Source of the DNA: Streptacidiphilus carbonis
Lineage (GTDB): Bacteria > Actinomycetota > Actinomycetes > Streptomycetales > Streptomycetaceae
Assembly (NCBI RefSeq): GCF_000787775.1
Contig: NZ_BBPM01000029.1
Location: 28,536-92,535 of the forward strand
Length of the DNA stretch: 64,000 nt
Direction: 5' to 3'
Below the pieces are notes generated by a model. That model was given only the letters and a program-made list of their open reading frames with translations. It did no database searches and had not been told where the DNA came from. The position numbers and the translations under genes were made by a program. Below are positions 1 to 7,936 of this stretch, in pieces. Within the stretch, counting starts at the first letter, position 1. Each line of letters begins with the position of its first letter.

Positions 1-279
1 CTGGCCCGCGGCGTGGCGAACGGCGAGATCCGCGGCGACGTCGACCTCGACCTGCTCGGCGAGCTGGTCATCGGCCCGATGCTGGCCAGGACGGTGCTGC
101 GGCCGGACTCCCGGCTGGACGACCCGCAGCTCTGCGCGACCATCGTGGACACGGTGCTCCAGGGCATCGCGCCGCCGACGGCAGCCTCGGCCGCACCGTC
201 CGGGACCGCAGCCGGGACCCAAGCCGGGGACGCGCCCGGGAACACGTCGGGGAGCGCGTCCGGGGCCGGGGCGGAGTAG
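1..279 (+). CDS. C-terminal part of a TetR/AcrR-family regulator (5' end outside window)
   Basis: The frame is open from base 1, so the gene begins before the window. The visible part reads as the last helix of a TetR ligand-binding domain: a GEIRGDVDLDLLGELVIGPM segment, then a helix ending in IVDTVLQGI, typical of the TetR_C domains of actinobacterial regulators. It ends in a tail of about 35 residues rich in Ala, Gly, Ser and Thr that is probably disordered. The DNA-binding HTH is not in the window, so target and ligand cannot be inferred. An inverted repeat follows the stop codon at 305-324. The family call rests on the C-terminal pattern alone. Confidence 0.6.
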   Translation: MARGVANGEIRGDVDLDLLGELVIGPMLARTVLRPDSRLDDPQLCATIVDTVLQGIAPPTAASAAPSGTAAGTQAGDAPGNTSGSASGAGAE

Positions 280-304
280 CGTCCGGATCGCCGCATTTGC
301 CATA

Positions 305-324
305 GAACGGAACCTTTGCCGTTC
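305..324. promoter_or_regulatory. Inverted repeat GAACGG-N8-CCGTTC
   Basis: A perfect six-base inverted repeat with an eight-base spacer lies between the TetR gene and the EEP-fold gene. It could be a short terminator for the TetR gene or a TetR-type operator in the promoter of the next gene. The stem is too short to decide. Confidence 0.3.
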
Positions 325-411
325 CGGTGCGCGTCATGGGACTCATAAGGGTCCGGCCCACCGCACCCTGGGGTTGGCGGCCGGGCACGCGAACGGCGTT
401 GGGGTTCATAC

Positions 412-1425
412 ATGGCACAAACAGACACCGCACAGCCGCGCACCGCTGCGAAGTGGTCGCGGGTCCCCGGCACCGGCGGCTGGGGGCGGGACGGCAGGGG
501 CCGCAGCGCCTGGCACCGCGGCTGGGTGCTCGCGGTGCTGGCCGGGCTGCTTGCGCTGCTGCTGCTGTTCCACGCCGAGCTCCCCAACCAGGTCGGAAAC
601 CTGGGCAGCCTGGTGGAGACCTTCCTGCCCTGGGCCGGCCTGGCCGTCCCGGTGCTGCTGGTGCTGGCCGTGGTCCGGCGCTCGGCGACGGCGCTGGTGG
701 TGCTGCTGGTACCGGTGCTGGTCTGGGCCAACCTGTTCGGCGCGCTGCTCACCGGCAAGGGCGGCGGCGGCTACGACTTCACCGTGGTCCAGCACAACGT
801 CAACGCCACCAACTCCGACATCCCCGGCACGGTGGCCACGCTGGAGGCGGCGAAGCCGGACGTGATCGCTTTGGAGGAGCTGTCCACCGACCAGGTCGGC
901 ACCTTTCGGCAGGACCTGGCCGCGGCCTACCCGTACCACGTGATCGAGGGCACGGTCGGGCTGTGGTCCAAGTACCCGCTGTCCGACAGCAAGCCGGTGG
1001 ACATCCAGATCGGCTGGACCCGGGCGCTGCGCACCACGGTCGCCTCGCCGCACGGCGACGTGGCCGTCTATGTCGCCCATATGCCGTCCGTTCGGGTGAA
1101 GTTCGACGGCGGATTCACCGCGAACCAGCGGGACAACAGCGCCGAGGCACTGGGGCAGGCGCTGGCCGCCGAGAAGCTCTCCAAGGTGGTGCTGCTCGGC
1201 GACCTCAACGGGACCATGAACGACCGCAGCCTGGCCCCGATCACCTCGCAGATGCGTTCGGCTCAGGGCTCGGCCGGTTCCGGCTTCGGGTTCAGCTGGC
1301 CGGCCGCGTTCCCGATGGCCAGGATCGACCAGATTATGACCAGGGGGGTCACTCCCACCGACGCCTGGACCCTCCCGCAGACCGGCAGCGACCACCTCCC
1401 CGTCGCCGCCCACATCGAACTCTGA
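412..1425 (+). CDS. Membrane-anchored endonuclease/exonuclease/phosphatase (EEP) family protein
   Basis: This 337-residue protein has three hydrophobic segments near residues 38-56, 70-90 and 95-115, followed by an EEP-fold domain. The family's catalytic elements are visible in order: QHNVNATN near residue 127, EEL near 154, GDLNG near 264 and the terminal SDHLPVA near 326, giving the expected Asn, Glu, Asp-Asn and Asp-His residues. Members hydrolyse phosphodiester bonds in nucleic acids, phospholipids or sugar phosphates. With three N-terminal membrane spans the catalytic domain probably sits outside the membrane. The substrate is unknown. The ATG at 412 has no strong ribosome binding site. 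The gene runs convergently into nadE with a gap of only 15 bases. Confidence 0.8.
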   Translation: MAQTDTAQPRTAAKWSRVPGTGGWGRDGRGRSAWHRGWVLAVLAGLLALLLLFHAELPNQVGNLGSLVETFLPWAGLAVPVLLVLAVVRRSATALVVLLVPVLVWANLFGALLTGKGGGGYDFTVVQHNVNATNSDIPGTVATLEAAKPDVIALEELSTDQVGTFRQDLAAAYPYHVIEGTVGLWSKYPLSDSKPVDIQIGWTRALRTTVASPHGDVAVYVAHMPSVRVKFDGGFTANQRDNSAEALGQALAAEKLSKVVLLGDLNGTMNDRSLAPITSQMRSAQGSAGSGFGFSWPAAFPMARIDQIMTRGVTPTDAWTLPQTGSDHLPVAAHIEL

Positions 1426-1440
1426 GGTTCCGGGGCCCCG

Positions 1441-3216
1441 TCAGGACGGTTCGCGCCAGCGGTTGGTGATGGGCTGGCGGCGGTCCCTGCCGAAGTTCTT
1501 GGACGAGATCTTCGTCCCCGGCGGGTACTGCCGCCGCTTGTACTCGGCGGTGTCCACCAGACGGATCACCCGGTCCACCACCGCGGCGTCGAACCCCTCG
1601 GCGAGGATCTCGGCGCGGCCCCGGTCCCGCTCGACGTAGGCGGTGAGCACCGCGTCCAGCAGGTCGTAGTCGGGCAGCGAGTCGGTGTCCACCTGGTCCG
1701 GGCGCAGCTCGGCGCTGGGCGGCTTGCTGATCGTGTTCTCCGGGATCGGCGGGGTCTCGCCGCGCTCGGCCGCGGCCTCGTTGCGCCACCTGGCCAGCCG
1801 GAAGACCAGCGACTTGTAGACGTCCTTGACCGGCCCGTAGCCGCCGACCGAGTCGCCGTAGAGGGTGGAGTAGCCGACGGCCAGCTCGCTCTTGTTGCCC
1901 GGGGCCAGCACCAGGTGGTTCTCCTGGTTGGAGAGGGCCATCAGCAGGGTGCCGCGCAGCCGCGACTGCAGGTTCTCCTCGGCCAGGCCGGTCAGTCCCA
2001 GCGCGTCCATGTAGGCGTTGAACATCGGTTCGATGGAGACGGTGCGGAAGTGCAGCCCGGTGCGGCGGGCCAGTTCGGCGGCGTCGTCGCGGGAGTGCTG
2101 GGAGGAGTACGCGCTGGGCATCGACACGCAGTGGACGTTGTCCGCGCCGACGGCGTCCACCGCGAGCGCGGCCACCAGTGCCGAGTCGATGCCGCCGGAC
2201 AGGCCGATCAGCACCGCCGTGAAGCCGTTCTTCTGGACGTAGGCGCGCAGCCCGACCACCAGCGCGCCGTAGACCTCCTCCAGCTCGCCGAGGCGGGGGG
2301 CCTGACCTGCCGTCACCGGTTCGGCGGGGGCGGGCAGGACGTCCTCGGAGAGCACCGTCCGGACCACCTCCAGACCGTCGGCGACGAAGCGGCTGCTGTT
2401 CGCCTCGGCCTCGCGGCCGGTCGCGGCCGTGGCCTGCGGCAGGTCCAGGTCCAGCAGCAGGCAGCCCTCCTCGAACTGCGGCGCCCTGGCCAGCACCTCG
2501 CCCGAGGCGTCGACCACCAGCGAGTCGCCGTCGAACACCAGCTCGTCCTGGCCGCCCACCTGGTTGACGTAGGCCAGGGTGCAGCCCGCCTCGGCGGCCC
2601 GGCGCCGCACCAGCTCCAGTCGGAGGTCGTCCTTGTCGGCCTCGTACGGTGAGGCGTTGACCACCAGCAGCAGTCCGGCCCCCGCCTGCCGGGCGGCCTG
2701 GACCCGGCCGCCGTCCTGCCAGATGTCCTCGCAGACGGCCAGGGCGACGTCCACGCCGTGGACCCGGAAGACCGGCAGGGTGTCGCCGGGGACGAAGTAG
2801 CGGAACTCGTCGAACACCCCGTAGTTCGGCAGATGGTGCTTGGCCAGCCGGGTGACCACCCGGCCGCGGTGCAGCAGGGCGGCGCAGTTCTGCGGCGAGC
2901 CCACCGGCAGCCCGAGCCGCTGCGAGGGGGTGGTGGACCGGCCGAGGTAGCCGACCACCACGGCGGTGTCGCCGAGGCCCTCGGCCGCCAGCCGCTCGGC
3001 CAGGGCCACCAGTGCGGCGCGCGAGGCGGCCACGAAGGAGGGGCGCAGCGCCAGGTCCTCCACCGGGTAGCCGGTGAGCGCCATCTCGGGGAAGGCGACC
3101 AGGTGGGCGCCCTGCTCGGCGGCGTGCCGGGTCCAGTGGACCACCAGCTCGCTGTTGCCGGCGATGTCGCCGACGGTGGTGTCGATCTGGTTCAGCGCGA
3201 GGCGGAGAGAAGGCAC
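1441..3216 (-). CDS. nadE: Glutamine-dependent NAD+ synthetase
   Basis: NadE amidates nicotinate adenine dinucleotide to NAD+ with ATP and glutamine, the last step of NAD biosynthesis. The 591-residue length fits the two-domain glutamine-dependent type. The N-terminal nitrilase-fold glutaminase has Glu44 in AFPEMALTGYP, a Lys in the KHHLPNYGVFDEFRYF motif near residue 128 and the nucleophile Cys in LAVCEDIW near 165. The C-terminal synthetase domain carries the ATP-pyrophosphatase P-loop LSGGIDSA near residue 340. The start is GTG at 3216. No Shine-Dalgarno sequence is visible, and a TAGAGT hexamer ends six bases before the start, so the mRNA may be leaderless. It is divergent from the SPFH gene. 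Confidence 0.95.
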   Translation of the reverse strand: MPSLRLALNQIDTTVGDIAGNSELVVHWTRHAAEQGAHLVAFPEMALTGYPVEDLALRPSFVAASRAALVALAERLAAEGLGDTAVVVGYLGRSTTPSQRLGLPVGSPQNCAALLHRGRVVTRLAKHHLPNYGVFDEFRYFVPGDTLPVFRVHGVDVALAVCEDIWQDGGRVQAARQAGAGLLLVVNASPYEADKDDLRLELVRRRAAEAGCTLAYVNQVGGQDELVFDGDSLVVDASGEVLARAPQFEEGCLLLDLDLPQATAATGREAEANSSRFVADGLEVVRTVLSEDVLPAPAEPVTAGQAPRLGELEEVYGALVVGLRAYVQKNGFTAVLIGLSGGIDSALVAALAVDAVGADNVHCVSMPSAYSSQHSRDDAAELARRTGLHFRTVSIEPMFNAYMDALGLTGLAEENLQSRLRGTLLMALSNQENHLVLAPGNKSELAVGYSTLYGDSVGGYGPVKDVYKSLVFRLARWRNEAAAERGETPPIPENTISKPPSAELRPDQVDTDSLPDYDLLDAVLTAYVERDRGRAEILAEGFDAAVVDRVIRLVDTAEYKRRQYPPGTKISSKNFGRDRRQPITNRWREPS

Positions 3217-3222
3217 CCGTTC

Positions 3223-3248
3223 ACTCTAATCGTCTATTCGTCTAATCG
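3223..3248 (-). promoter_or_regulatory. nadE upstream region: three tandem 8-bp repeats and a -10-like hexamer
   Basis: On the + strand TCTAATCG, TCTATTCG and TCTAATCG follow each other at 3225-3248, only nine bases upstream of the nadE GTG. On the minus strand TAGAGT (3228-3223) fits the TAnnnT pattern of a -10 box and is placed to start transcription at the GTG itself. The repeats would lie across the promoter and may be an operator. No convincing -35 was found. Confidence 0.4.
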
Positions 3249-3348
3249 ACGCTATGTCCCTCGGGTGGGGGCCGGACGGGTCGTCAGGAGGCGGTTTCGG
3301 CCTCCAGTCCGTGCGGGGACACCCTATCTGGGGTGAGATATAGGTGTA

Positions 3349-3378
3349 TTGACGATTTGTCCGAAGTAAAGGTACGTT
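3349..3378 (+). promoter_or_regulatory. Candidate housekeeping-type promoter of the SPFH gene
   Basis: TTGACG at 3349-3354 and TACGTT at 3373-3378 are separated by 18 bases, close to the TTGACA/TATAAT pattern of HrdB-type promoters. The expected start point lies about 30 bases before the GTG at 3415. Confidence 0.5.
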
Positions 3379-3414
3379 CGCCCGCCCCGCGGCCCGCAGA
3401 GGGAGACCGTCCAC

Positions 3415-4551
3415 GTGGATCAGCACTGGGATCAGCACAGGGATCAGCACACCAGCCCCGCCGAAGCCCCGTCAGCGGACCCGGCAGTCGACTCGTCCGC
3501 CGACCCGTCCACCGGGGGCGTCGCCGCTCTCGGCAGCTCGGCCGTACGGCGACCGCCCCGCGTGGACAGCGAGCTGAGGGAGCGTCCGGCCAGGGGCGTG
3601 CTCCCCGGCTGGGTCGCCCTCACCGCCCTGCTCGCCGCCGGGACCGTCGCCGTCCTGGTCCAGGCCGGGCGGCAGGCGCTGCCCGGCCGCATCCCCGGCG
3701 CGGGCCGCCTCAACGAGGTGCTGACCGGTACGCCGCTGAGCCGCCCGGAGGCGGGCGGCCTGCTGCTCGGCTGCGCGCTGCTGGCGGGTGTCGCCGTCTT
3801 CGGGCTGATGGCCAACCCGGTCGGCGGCGCCAGGGTTCTCACCCGCTGGGGAGGCTACCGGGGCACCGTCCGCCGGACCGGGTTGATCTGGGTGAACCCG
3901 CTGCTCAAGCGGCGCACGGTGGACGTACGGGTGCGGCACTGGCGCAGCGAGCCGATCGCCGCGACCGACCGCGAGGGCTCCCCGCTGCGGGCCGAACTGC
4001 TGCTGGTCTGGTCGGTGCGGGACACCGCCCGCGCCGGGCTCGCGGTCCCGGACCACCAGGCCTACCTGTCCGCCGCCGCCGAGGCCGCGCTGTGCCGGGT
4101 CGCGGCGACGCTGCCGTGCGACAGCTTCGCCAGCCCCGGCCCCAGCCTGCGCGACGGGCAGTGGCTGGGCGGCGAACTCACCCGGCTGCTGGCGGTCGAG
4201 GCCGCCCCGGTCGGCATCACGGTCTTCTCGGCCCAGGCGCTGACCCTCGACTACACCGAGGAGTTCGCCACGGCGATGCGCCGCCGCCGGCTGGCCGAGC
4301 TGGACGCGGGCACCCGCGAGGTGATCGTCGGCGACGCACTGGAGACCGCCGCCCTGACCGTCTCCCAGCTGGAGCACAGCCAGGGCCTGGCCCTGCCCCA
4401 GGAGGCCCGCACCGCCCTCCTCCGCGACCTGGTCGCCTCCTTCCTCGCACCCCCGCCCCCAGCCGCACCTTCGACCGACCTCGCGGCCTCCACCGTCGTC
4501 ACCCCCCGCACTGCCGCCTCCGTCAACGGAGCCACCCCCACCGGCGGCTGA
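3415..4551 (+). CDS. SPFH (band 7/prohibitin-type) domain membrane protein
   Basis: The 378-residue protein has a hydrophilic N-terminus, hydrophobic segments near residues 62-80 and 120-138, then an SPFH-like domain from about 145 to 320. The domain shows the family's entry pattern (GGYRGTVRRTGLIWVNPLLKR), the RVRHWRSEPI strand and the AEAALCRVAATLPCD core, followed by a charged helical stretch. SPFH proteins oligomerise at membranes and act as scaffolds in membrane microdomains. The start is GTG at 3415 with GGGAGA upstream, preceded by a good promoter. The gene lies 58 bases before a secreted NlpC/P60 peptidase, so the two may serve the cell envelope together; that link is inferred from position only. 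Confidence 0.75.
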   Translation: MDQHWDQHRDQHTSPAEAPSADPAVDSSADPSTGGVAALGSSAVRRPPRVDSELRERPARGVLPGWVALTALLAAGTVAVLVQAGRQALPGRIPGAGRLNEVLTGTPLSRPEAGGLLLGCALLAGVAVFGLMANPVGGARVLTRWGGYRGTVRRTGLIWVNPLLKRRTVDVRVRHWRSEPIAATDREGSPLRAELLLVWSVRDTARAGLAVPDHQAYLSAAAEAALCRVAATLPCDSFASPGPSLRDGQWLGGELTRLLAVEAAPVGITVFSAQALTLDYTEEFATAMRRRRLAELDAGTREVIVGDALETAALTVSQLEHSQGLALPQEARTALLRDLVASFLAPPPPAAPSTDLAASTVVTPRTAASVNGATPTGG

Positions 4552-4609
4552 CCCCCCGTCGTCACCCGTCCGGCTTACTCCCCTCCGCCCTTGTGAACGG
4601 AGCCACCGA

Positions 4610-5545
4610 ATGACCACCGGAACGACCACCGGGTTCATAGAACTCGACGCCACCACTCTCGCCCCCGGCGTCTGCCGCTGCTCCCGCTGCACCGCCCCCG
4701 CCGCCCCGCCCGCATCGGCAGCCCCCGTGCTGCCCTCGCGCTACCGCCCGAGGCTCCGCCTCGCCGCGACCGGCGCCCTGGTCGCCGTCGGCGGCGCGGT
4801 CGGCGGCACCGCGCTCAGCCTGACCGCCGCGTCGTCGGCCGACGCCCTGCCGGCCCCGTCCCGTCCCGGCTGGGACGGCCACCGCTACTGGTTCCAGCGC
4901 AACGGCGAGTGGCGCTGGACCAGCCACTACGACATCTACCTGAGCGCCACCTCCGGCTCAGGCAGCGCCTCGCGCGGCACCACCGGACCCGCCACCACCA
5001 CGAAGCCCGGCTCCGGCGGGATCCACCAGGGCTGGGACGGCCACCGCTACTGGTTCCGGCACAACGGCGAATGGCGCTGGACCAGCCACTACGACATCTA
5101 CCTGCACTACATCTCCGGCACCGGCAACCCGGTCCCGCCCAAGCCGCCGGCCCGGCCCAAGCCCCCCGCCGGTGCCGCCTCGCTCGCCGCCGCCATCGCC
5201 TTCGCCCAGGCGCAACTCGGCAAGCCGTACGTCTGGGGCGGCAACGGCCCGAACGGCTACGACTGCTCCGGCCTGATCCAGCAGGCCTTCCTCCGGGTCG
5301 GCCTCAGGCTGCCCAGGTTGGCCGTGGACCAGTACCGGGCCACCCGCCCGATCGCCGCTACCGACCTCCGCGCCGGCGACCTGCTGTTCTGGTCCTCCAG
5401 CAGCCGGGTGAGCGGGATCCACCACGTCGCCCTCTACCTGGGCAGCGGCCGCTACATCGAGGCCCCGCGCCCCGGCAAGGACGTCAGGATCTCCATCCTG
5501 TCCACCGGCTACTACCCGACGTTCTTCGGCCGGGTCACCCGCTGA
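4610..5545 (+). CDS. Secreted NlpC/P60 (C40) peptidase with two aromatic repeats
   Basis: NlpC/P60 enzymes cut peptide stems of peptidoglycan. The 311-residue protein has a charged N-terminus and a hydrophobic segment near 45-75 that may be a long signal peptide or an anchor. Two near-identical 25-residue repeats follow at about 87-111 and 141-165, each containing WDGHRYWF, a NGEWRWTSHYDIYL stretch and very many aromatic residues. The catalytic domain covers about 190-311 with Cys219 in YDCSGL, His272 in IHHVALYLG and Glu284 in the third catalytic region, where His is common. The repeats may bind the cell wall or glycan, which is inference. It follows the SPFH gene in the same direction. Confidence 0.85.
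   Translation: MTTGTTTGFIELDATTLAPGVCRCSRCTAPAAPPASAAPVLPSRYRPRLRLAATGALVAVGGAVGGTALSLTAASSADALPAPSRPGWDGHRYWFQRNGEWRWTSHYDIYLSATSGSGSASRGTTGPATTTKPGSGGIHQGWDGHRYWFRHNGEWRWTSHYDIYLHYISGTGNPVPPKPPARPKPPAGAASLAAAIAFAQAQLGKPYVWGGNGPNGYDCSGLIQQAFLRVGLRLPRLAVDQYRATRPIAATDLRAGDLLFWSSSSRVSGIHHVALYLGSGRYIEAPRPGKDVRISILSTGYYPTFFGRVTR
4868..4942 (+). repeat. First copy of an internal 75-bp direct repeat in the NlpC/P60 gene
   Basis: This segment and the one at 5030-5104 are near-identical in DNA and protein and are offset by 162 bases (54 codons), leaving a 29-residue linker. Both encode the unit G-WDGHRYWF through SHYDIYL. The close DNA identity suggests a recent duplication or ongoing gene conversion. 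Confidence 0.85.
5030..5104 (+). repeat. Second copy of the internal 75-bp direct repeat in the NlpC/P60 gene
   Basis: It matches the copy at 4868-4942, with Gln-Arg replaced by Arg-His just after the WDGHRYWF motif. Confidence 0.85.
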
Positions 5546-5705
5546 GGACCGCCCGGTCCCCCACGACCTGCTCCGTGCGCGGAGTTATTCCTGGCGCTGA
5601 ATCTGCAATGATGCGACAAGCGGACGAGTCAGCGCGCGGAGCGCTGCCCCCAGGTGGCCGCCTTCACGTAACGTAATCGTAAAGAGCAGAGGTGAGACTG
5701 TCGCC

Positions 5706-7067
5706 ATGGGCAAGCAGCAGGAGTTCGTTCTCCGCACACTCGAAGAGCGCGACATCCGGTTCGTCCGGCTGTGGTTCACCGACGTCCTGGGCTTCCTGAA
5801 GTCCGTGGCCGTCGCCCCCGCCGAGCTGGACCAGGCCTTCGAGGAGGGCATCGGGTTCGACGGCTCGGCGATCGAGGGCTTCGCCCGGGTCTACGAGTCC
5901 GACATGCTCGCCAAGCCGGACCCGGGGACCTTCCAGATACTGCCGTGGCGCTCCGAGGCGCCCGGCACGGCCAGGATGTTCTGCGACATCCTGATGCCGG
6001 ACGGCTCCCCGTCCTACGCCGACCCGCGCTACGTGCTGAAGCGCACCCTGGAGAAGGCCGCCGCGCAGGGCTTCACCTTCTACACCCACCCGGAGATCGA
6101 GTTCTTCCTGCTGAAGGACCTCCCCGGCGACGGCTCGGTGCCCACCCCGGCGGACCACTCCGGCTACTTCGACCACACCCCGCGCGGCGTCGGCCACGAC
6201 TTCCGCCGCCAGGCGATCACCATGCTGGAGTCGATGGGCATCTCGGTGGAGTTCAGCCACCACGAGGGCGCACCGGGCCAGCAGGAGATCGACCTGCGCT
6301 ACGCCGACGCGCTGTCCACCGCCGACAACATCATGACCTTCCGCTCGGTCATGAAGGAGGTCGCACTGGAGCAGGGCGTGCACGCCAGCTTCATGCCCAA
6401 GCCCTTCTCGCAGTACCCGGGTTCGGGCATGCACACCCACCTCTCGCTGTTCGAGGGCGACCGCAACGCCTTCCACGAGGCCGGGGCCGAGTTCCAGCTC
6501 TCCAAGGTGGGCCGCTCCTTCATCGCCGGGCTGCTGAGGCACTCCGCCGAGTCGGCCGCGATCACCAACCAGTGGGTCAACTCCTACAAGCGGATCTGGG
6601 GCGGCTCCCAGCGGGCCGCCGGCGCCGGCGGCGAGGCCCCGTCCTACATCTGCTGGGGCCACAACAACCGCTCCGCCCTGGTCCGGGTGCCGATGTACAA
6701 GCCCAGCAAGCAGGGCTCGACCCGGGTCGAGATCCGCTCGCTGGACACCGGCTGCAACCCCTACCTGGCCTACTCGGTGATCCTCGCGGCCGGCCTCAAG
6801 GGCATCCAGGAGGGCTACGAGCTCCCCCCGGGCGCCGACGACGACGTCTGGGCACTCAGCAGCATGGAGCGCCGCGCGATGGGCATCGAGCCCCTCCCGC
6901 AGAACCTCGGCGAGGCCATCGACCTCATGCAGCGCAGCGAGCTCGTCCGCGAAACCCTCGGCGAACACGTCTTCGACTTCTTCCTGCGCAACAAGCGCCA
7001 GGAGTGGGAGGAGTACCGCCAGGAGGTCACCGCCTTCGAACTCCGCAAGAACCTCCCGGTGCTCTGA
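5706..7067 (+). CDS. glnA2: GlnA2-type glutamine synthetase-like ligase (probable gamma-glutamylpolyamine synthetase)
   Basis: The 453-residue protein has the glutamine synthetase I landmarks: GFDGSAIEGFARVYESDM near residue 58, PEIEFFLL near 130, GSGMHTHLSLFEG near 240 and the NRSALVRVP region near 325. Position near nadE and glnE matches glnA2 of Streptomyces and Mycobacterium. The S. coelicolor GlnA2 has been described as joining glutamate to polyamines rather than to ammonia, so that is the likely reaction here. At the place where adenylylated GlnA has Tyr in a DLYEL motif, this protein has Trp382 (DDVWALS), so GlnE should not be able to modify it. A strong terminator follows at 7098-7143. 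Start: ATG at 5706; AGAGGTGAG upstream is a modest binding site. Confidence 0.85.
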   Translation: MGKQQEFVLRTLEERDIRFVRLWFTDVLGFLKSVAVAPAELDQAFEEGIGFDGSAIEGFARVYESDMLAKPDPGTFQILPWRSEAPGTARMFCDILMPDGSPSYADPRYVLKRTLEKAAAQGFTFYTHPEIEFFLLKDLPGDGSVPTPADHSGYFDHTPRGVGHDFRRQAITMLESMGISVEFSHHEGAPGQQEIDLRYADALSTADNIMTFRSVMKEVALEQGVHASFMPKPFSQYPGSGMHTHLSLFEGDRNAFHEAGAEFQLSKVGRSFIAGLLRHSAESAAITNQWVNSYKRIWGGSQRAAGAGGEAPSYICWGHNNRSALVRVPMYKPSKQGSTRVEIRSLDTGCNPYLAYSVILAAGLKGIQEGYELPPGADDDVWALSSMERRAMGIEPLPQNLGEAIDLMQRSELVRETLGEHVFDFFLRNKRQEWEEYRQEVTAFELRKNLPVL

Positions 7068-7097
7068 CCGGCGGGAAGCGTCAGCTCGAAGCATAGG

Positions 7098-7143
7098 AAC
7101 GGCCGGTGGCCGGCGGATCGAATCCCGCCGGCCACCGGCCGTT
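7098..7143 (+). terminator. Intrinsic terminator hairpin after glnA2
   Basis: Perfect 19-bp arms (7098-7116 and 7125-7143, starting AACGGCCGGTGGCC) enclose an eight-base loop. As is usual in actinobacteria there is no long T-run. Confidence 0.8.
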
Positions 7144-7317
7144 CTGCGTCTCCCGGGGCCGTCCGGGTCCCCGGCTCCCGCAACCCTGACCGCTTCGTCC
7201 AGAACACCGCCGCCGCCGATGGCAGCTTCGGTCCGTCCGGTGCCAGACCTACCTCACGAGGACGCATCCTGGGCTGCCGCCCCCCGCCGTCATGACCTGC
7301 CGGATATGCTCGACTTT

Positions 7318-7887
7318 ATGACTGATGTCGAGGACTATCGCCAGCTCAAGCGGCTGCGCGACCGGCTTCACGAGGACCTCGCGCGCTGGTCGGAGATCAG
7401 TGGGGGGCGCCTGCTCACGATGATGGCCCCCAATCCCATGCACGGATACACGGCGAAGAGGATCGTGCGGCAGCTCGACGCCCAGCTTCCGCCAGGGCTC
7501 GAGGCGTTCGAGAACACTGACACCGAGGAGGAGGCGCTCGGCAAACTGCGCATGCCCGATGTGTTCGTCGTCCCGAGTGAGTCCATGCTCCAGACCGACG
7601 CCATAGATCCGCACGAGGTGAGCCTGGTTGTAGAGGTCGTTTCCAGGTCGAACCCGGACAACGACTACATCGAGAAGAGCATCGACTATCCGGCCATGGG
7701 TATCCCGCACTATCTGATCGTGGATCCTCGTAACGGGACTTGCCTGCACCAGTTCGAAATCGGCACCGAGAACGGCCGTCCTGCCTATCTGGGACGCATC
7801 CCGTACAAGTACGGCGACACCATCCCTGTTGGTGACCTGCAGATCGATACGACCGGTTTGCCTTTGTACGACGATGGTCGGCAGTAG
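7318..7887 (+). CDS. Uma2-family (DUF820) putative PD-(D/E)XK nuclease-fold protein
   Basis: The 189-residue reading shows the Uma2 pattern: an N-terminal helix, GRLLTMMAPNPMHGYTAKRI, then MPDVFVVPS with the core Asp, VSLVVEVVSRSNPDNDYIEKS with the Glu and Lys, and AMGIPHYLIVDPRNGTCLHQ. These residues make up a PD-(D/E)XK-like site. The biological role of the family is unknown, although it is abundant in Streptomyces and cyanobacteria. The start is uncertain: ATG at 7306 and 7219 are in frame, but the homology-like part begins at 7318 and none has a clear binding site. Codons such as ata, gtt and ttg make the gene visibly less GC-rich than its neighbours, which suits acquisition by transfer. 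Confidence 0.75.
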   Translation: MTDVEDYRQLKRLRDRLHEDLARWSEISGGRLLTMMAPNPMHGYTAKRIVRQLDAQLPPGLEAFENTDTEEEALGKLRMPDVFVVPSESMLQTDAIDPHEVSLVVEVVSRSNPDNDYIEKSIDYPAMGIPHYLIVDPRNGTCLHQFEIGTENGRPAYLGRIPYKYGDTIPVGDLQIDTTGLPLYDDGRQ

Positions 7888-7936
7888 ACCCCTTCTGCGG
7901 AGGGATGGACGCCGCCTCCGGTGCGAGGATCGTGGC

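Noticed and set aside
3217..3414. Riboswitch between nadE and the SPFH gene
   Set aside because: No stable conserved-looking hairpin or known riboswitch core was seen; nadE may have no leader at all.
5668..5683. GTAAC-N6-GTAAA before glnA2 as a GlnR site
   Set aside because: One half-site is perfect but the second matches only three of five positions and there is no second pair; too weak to call beside the ideal site at glnA.
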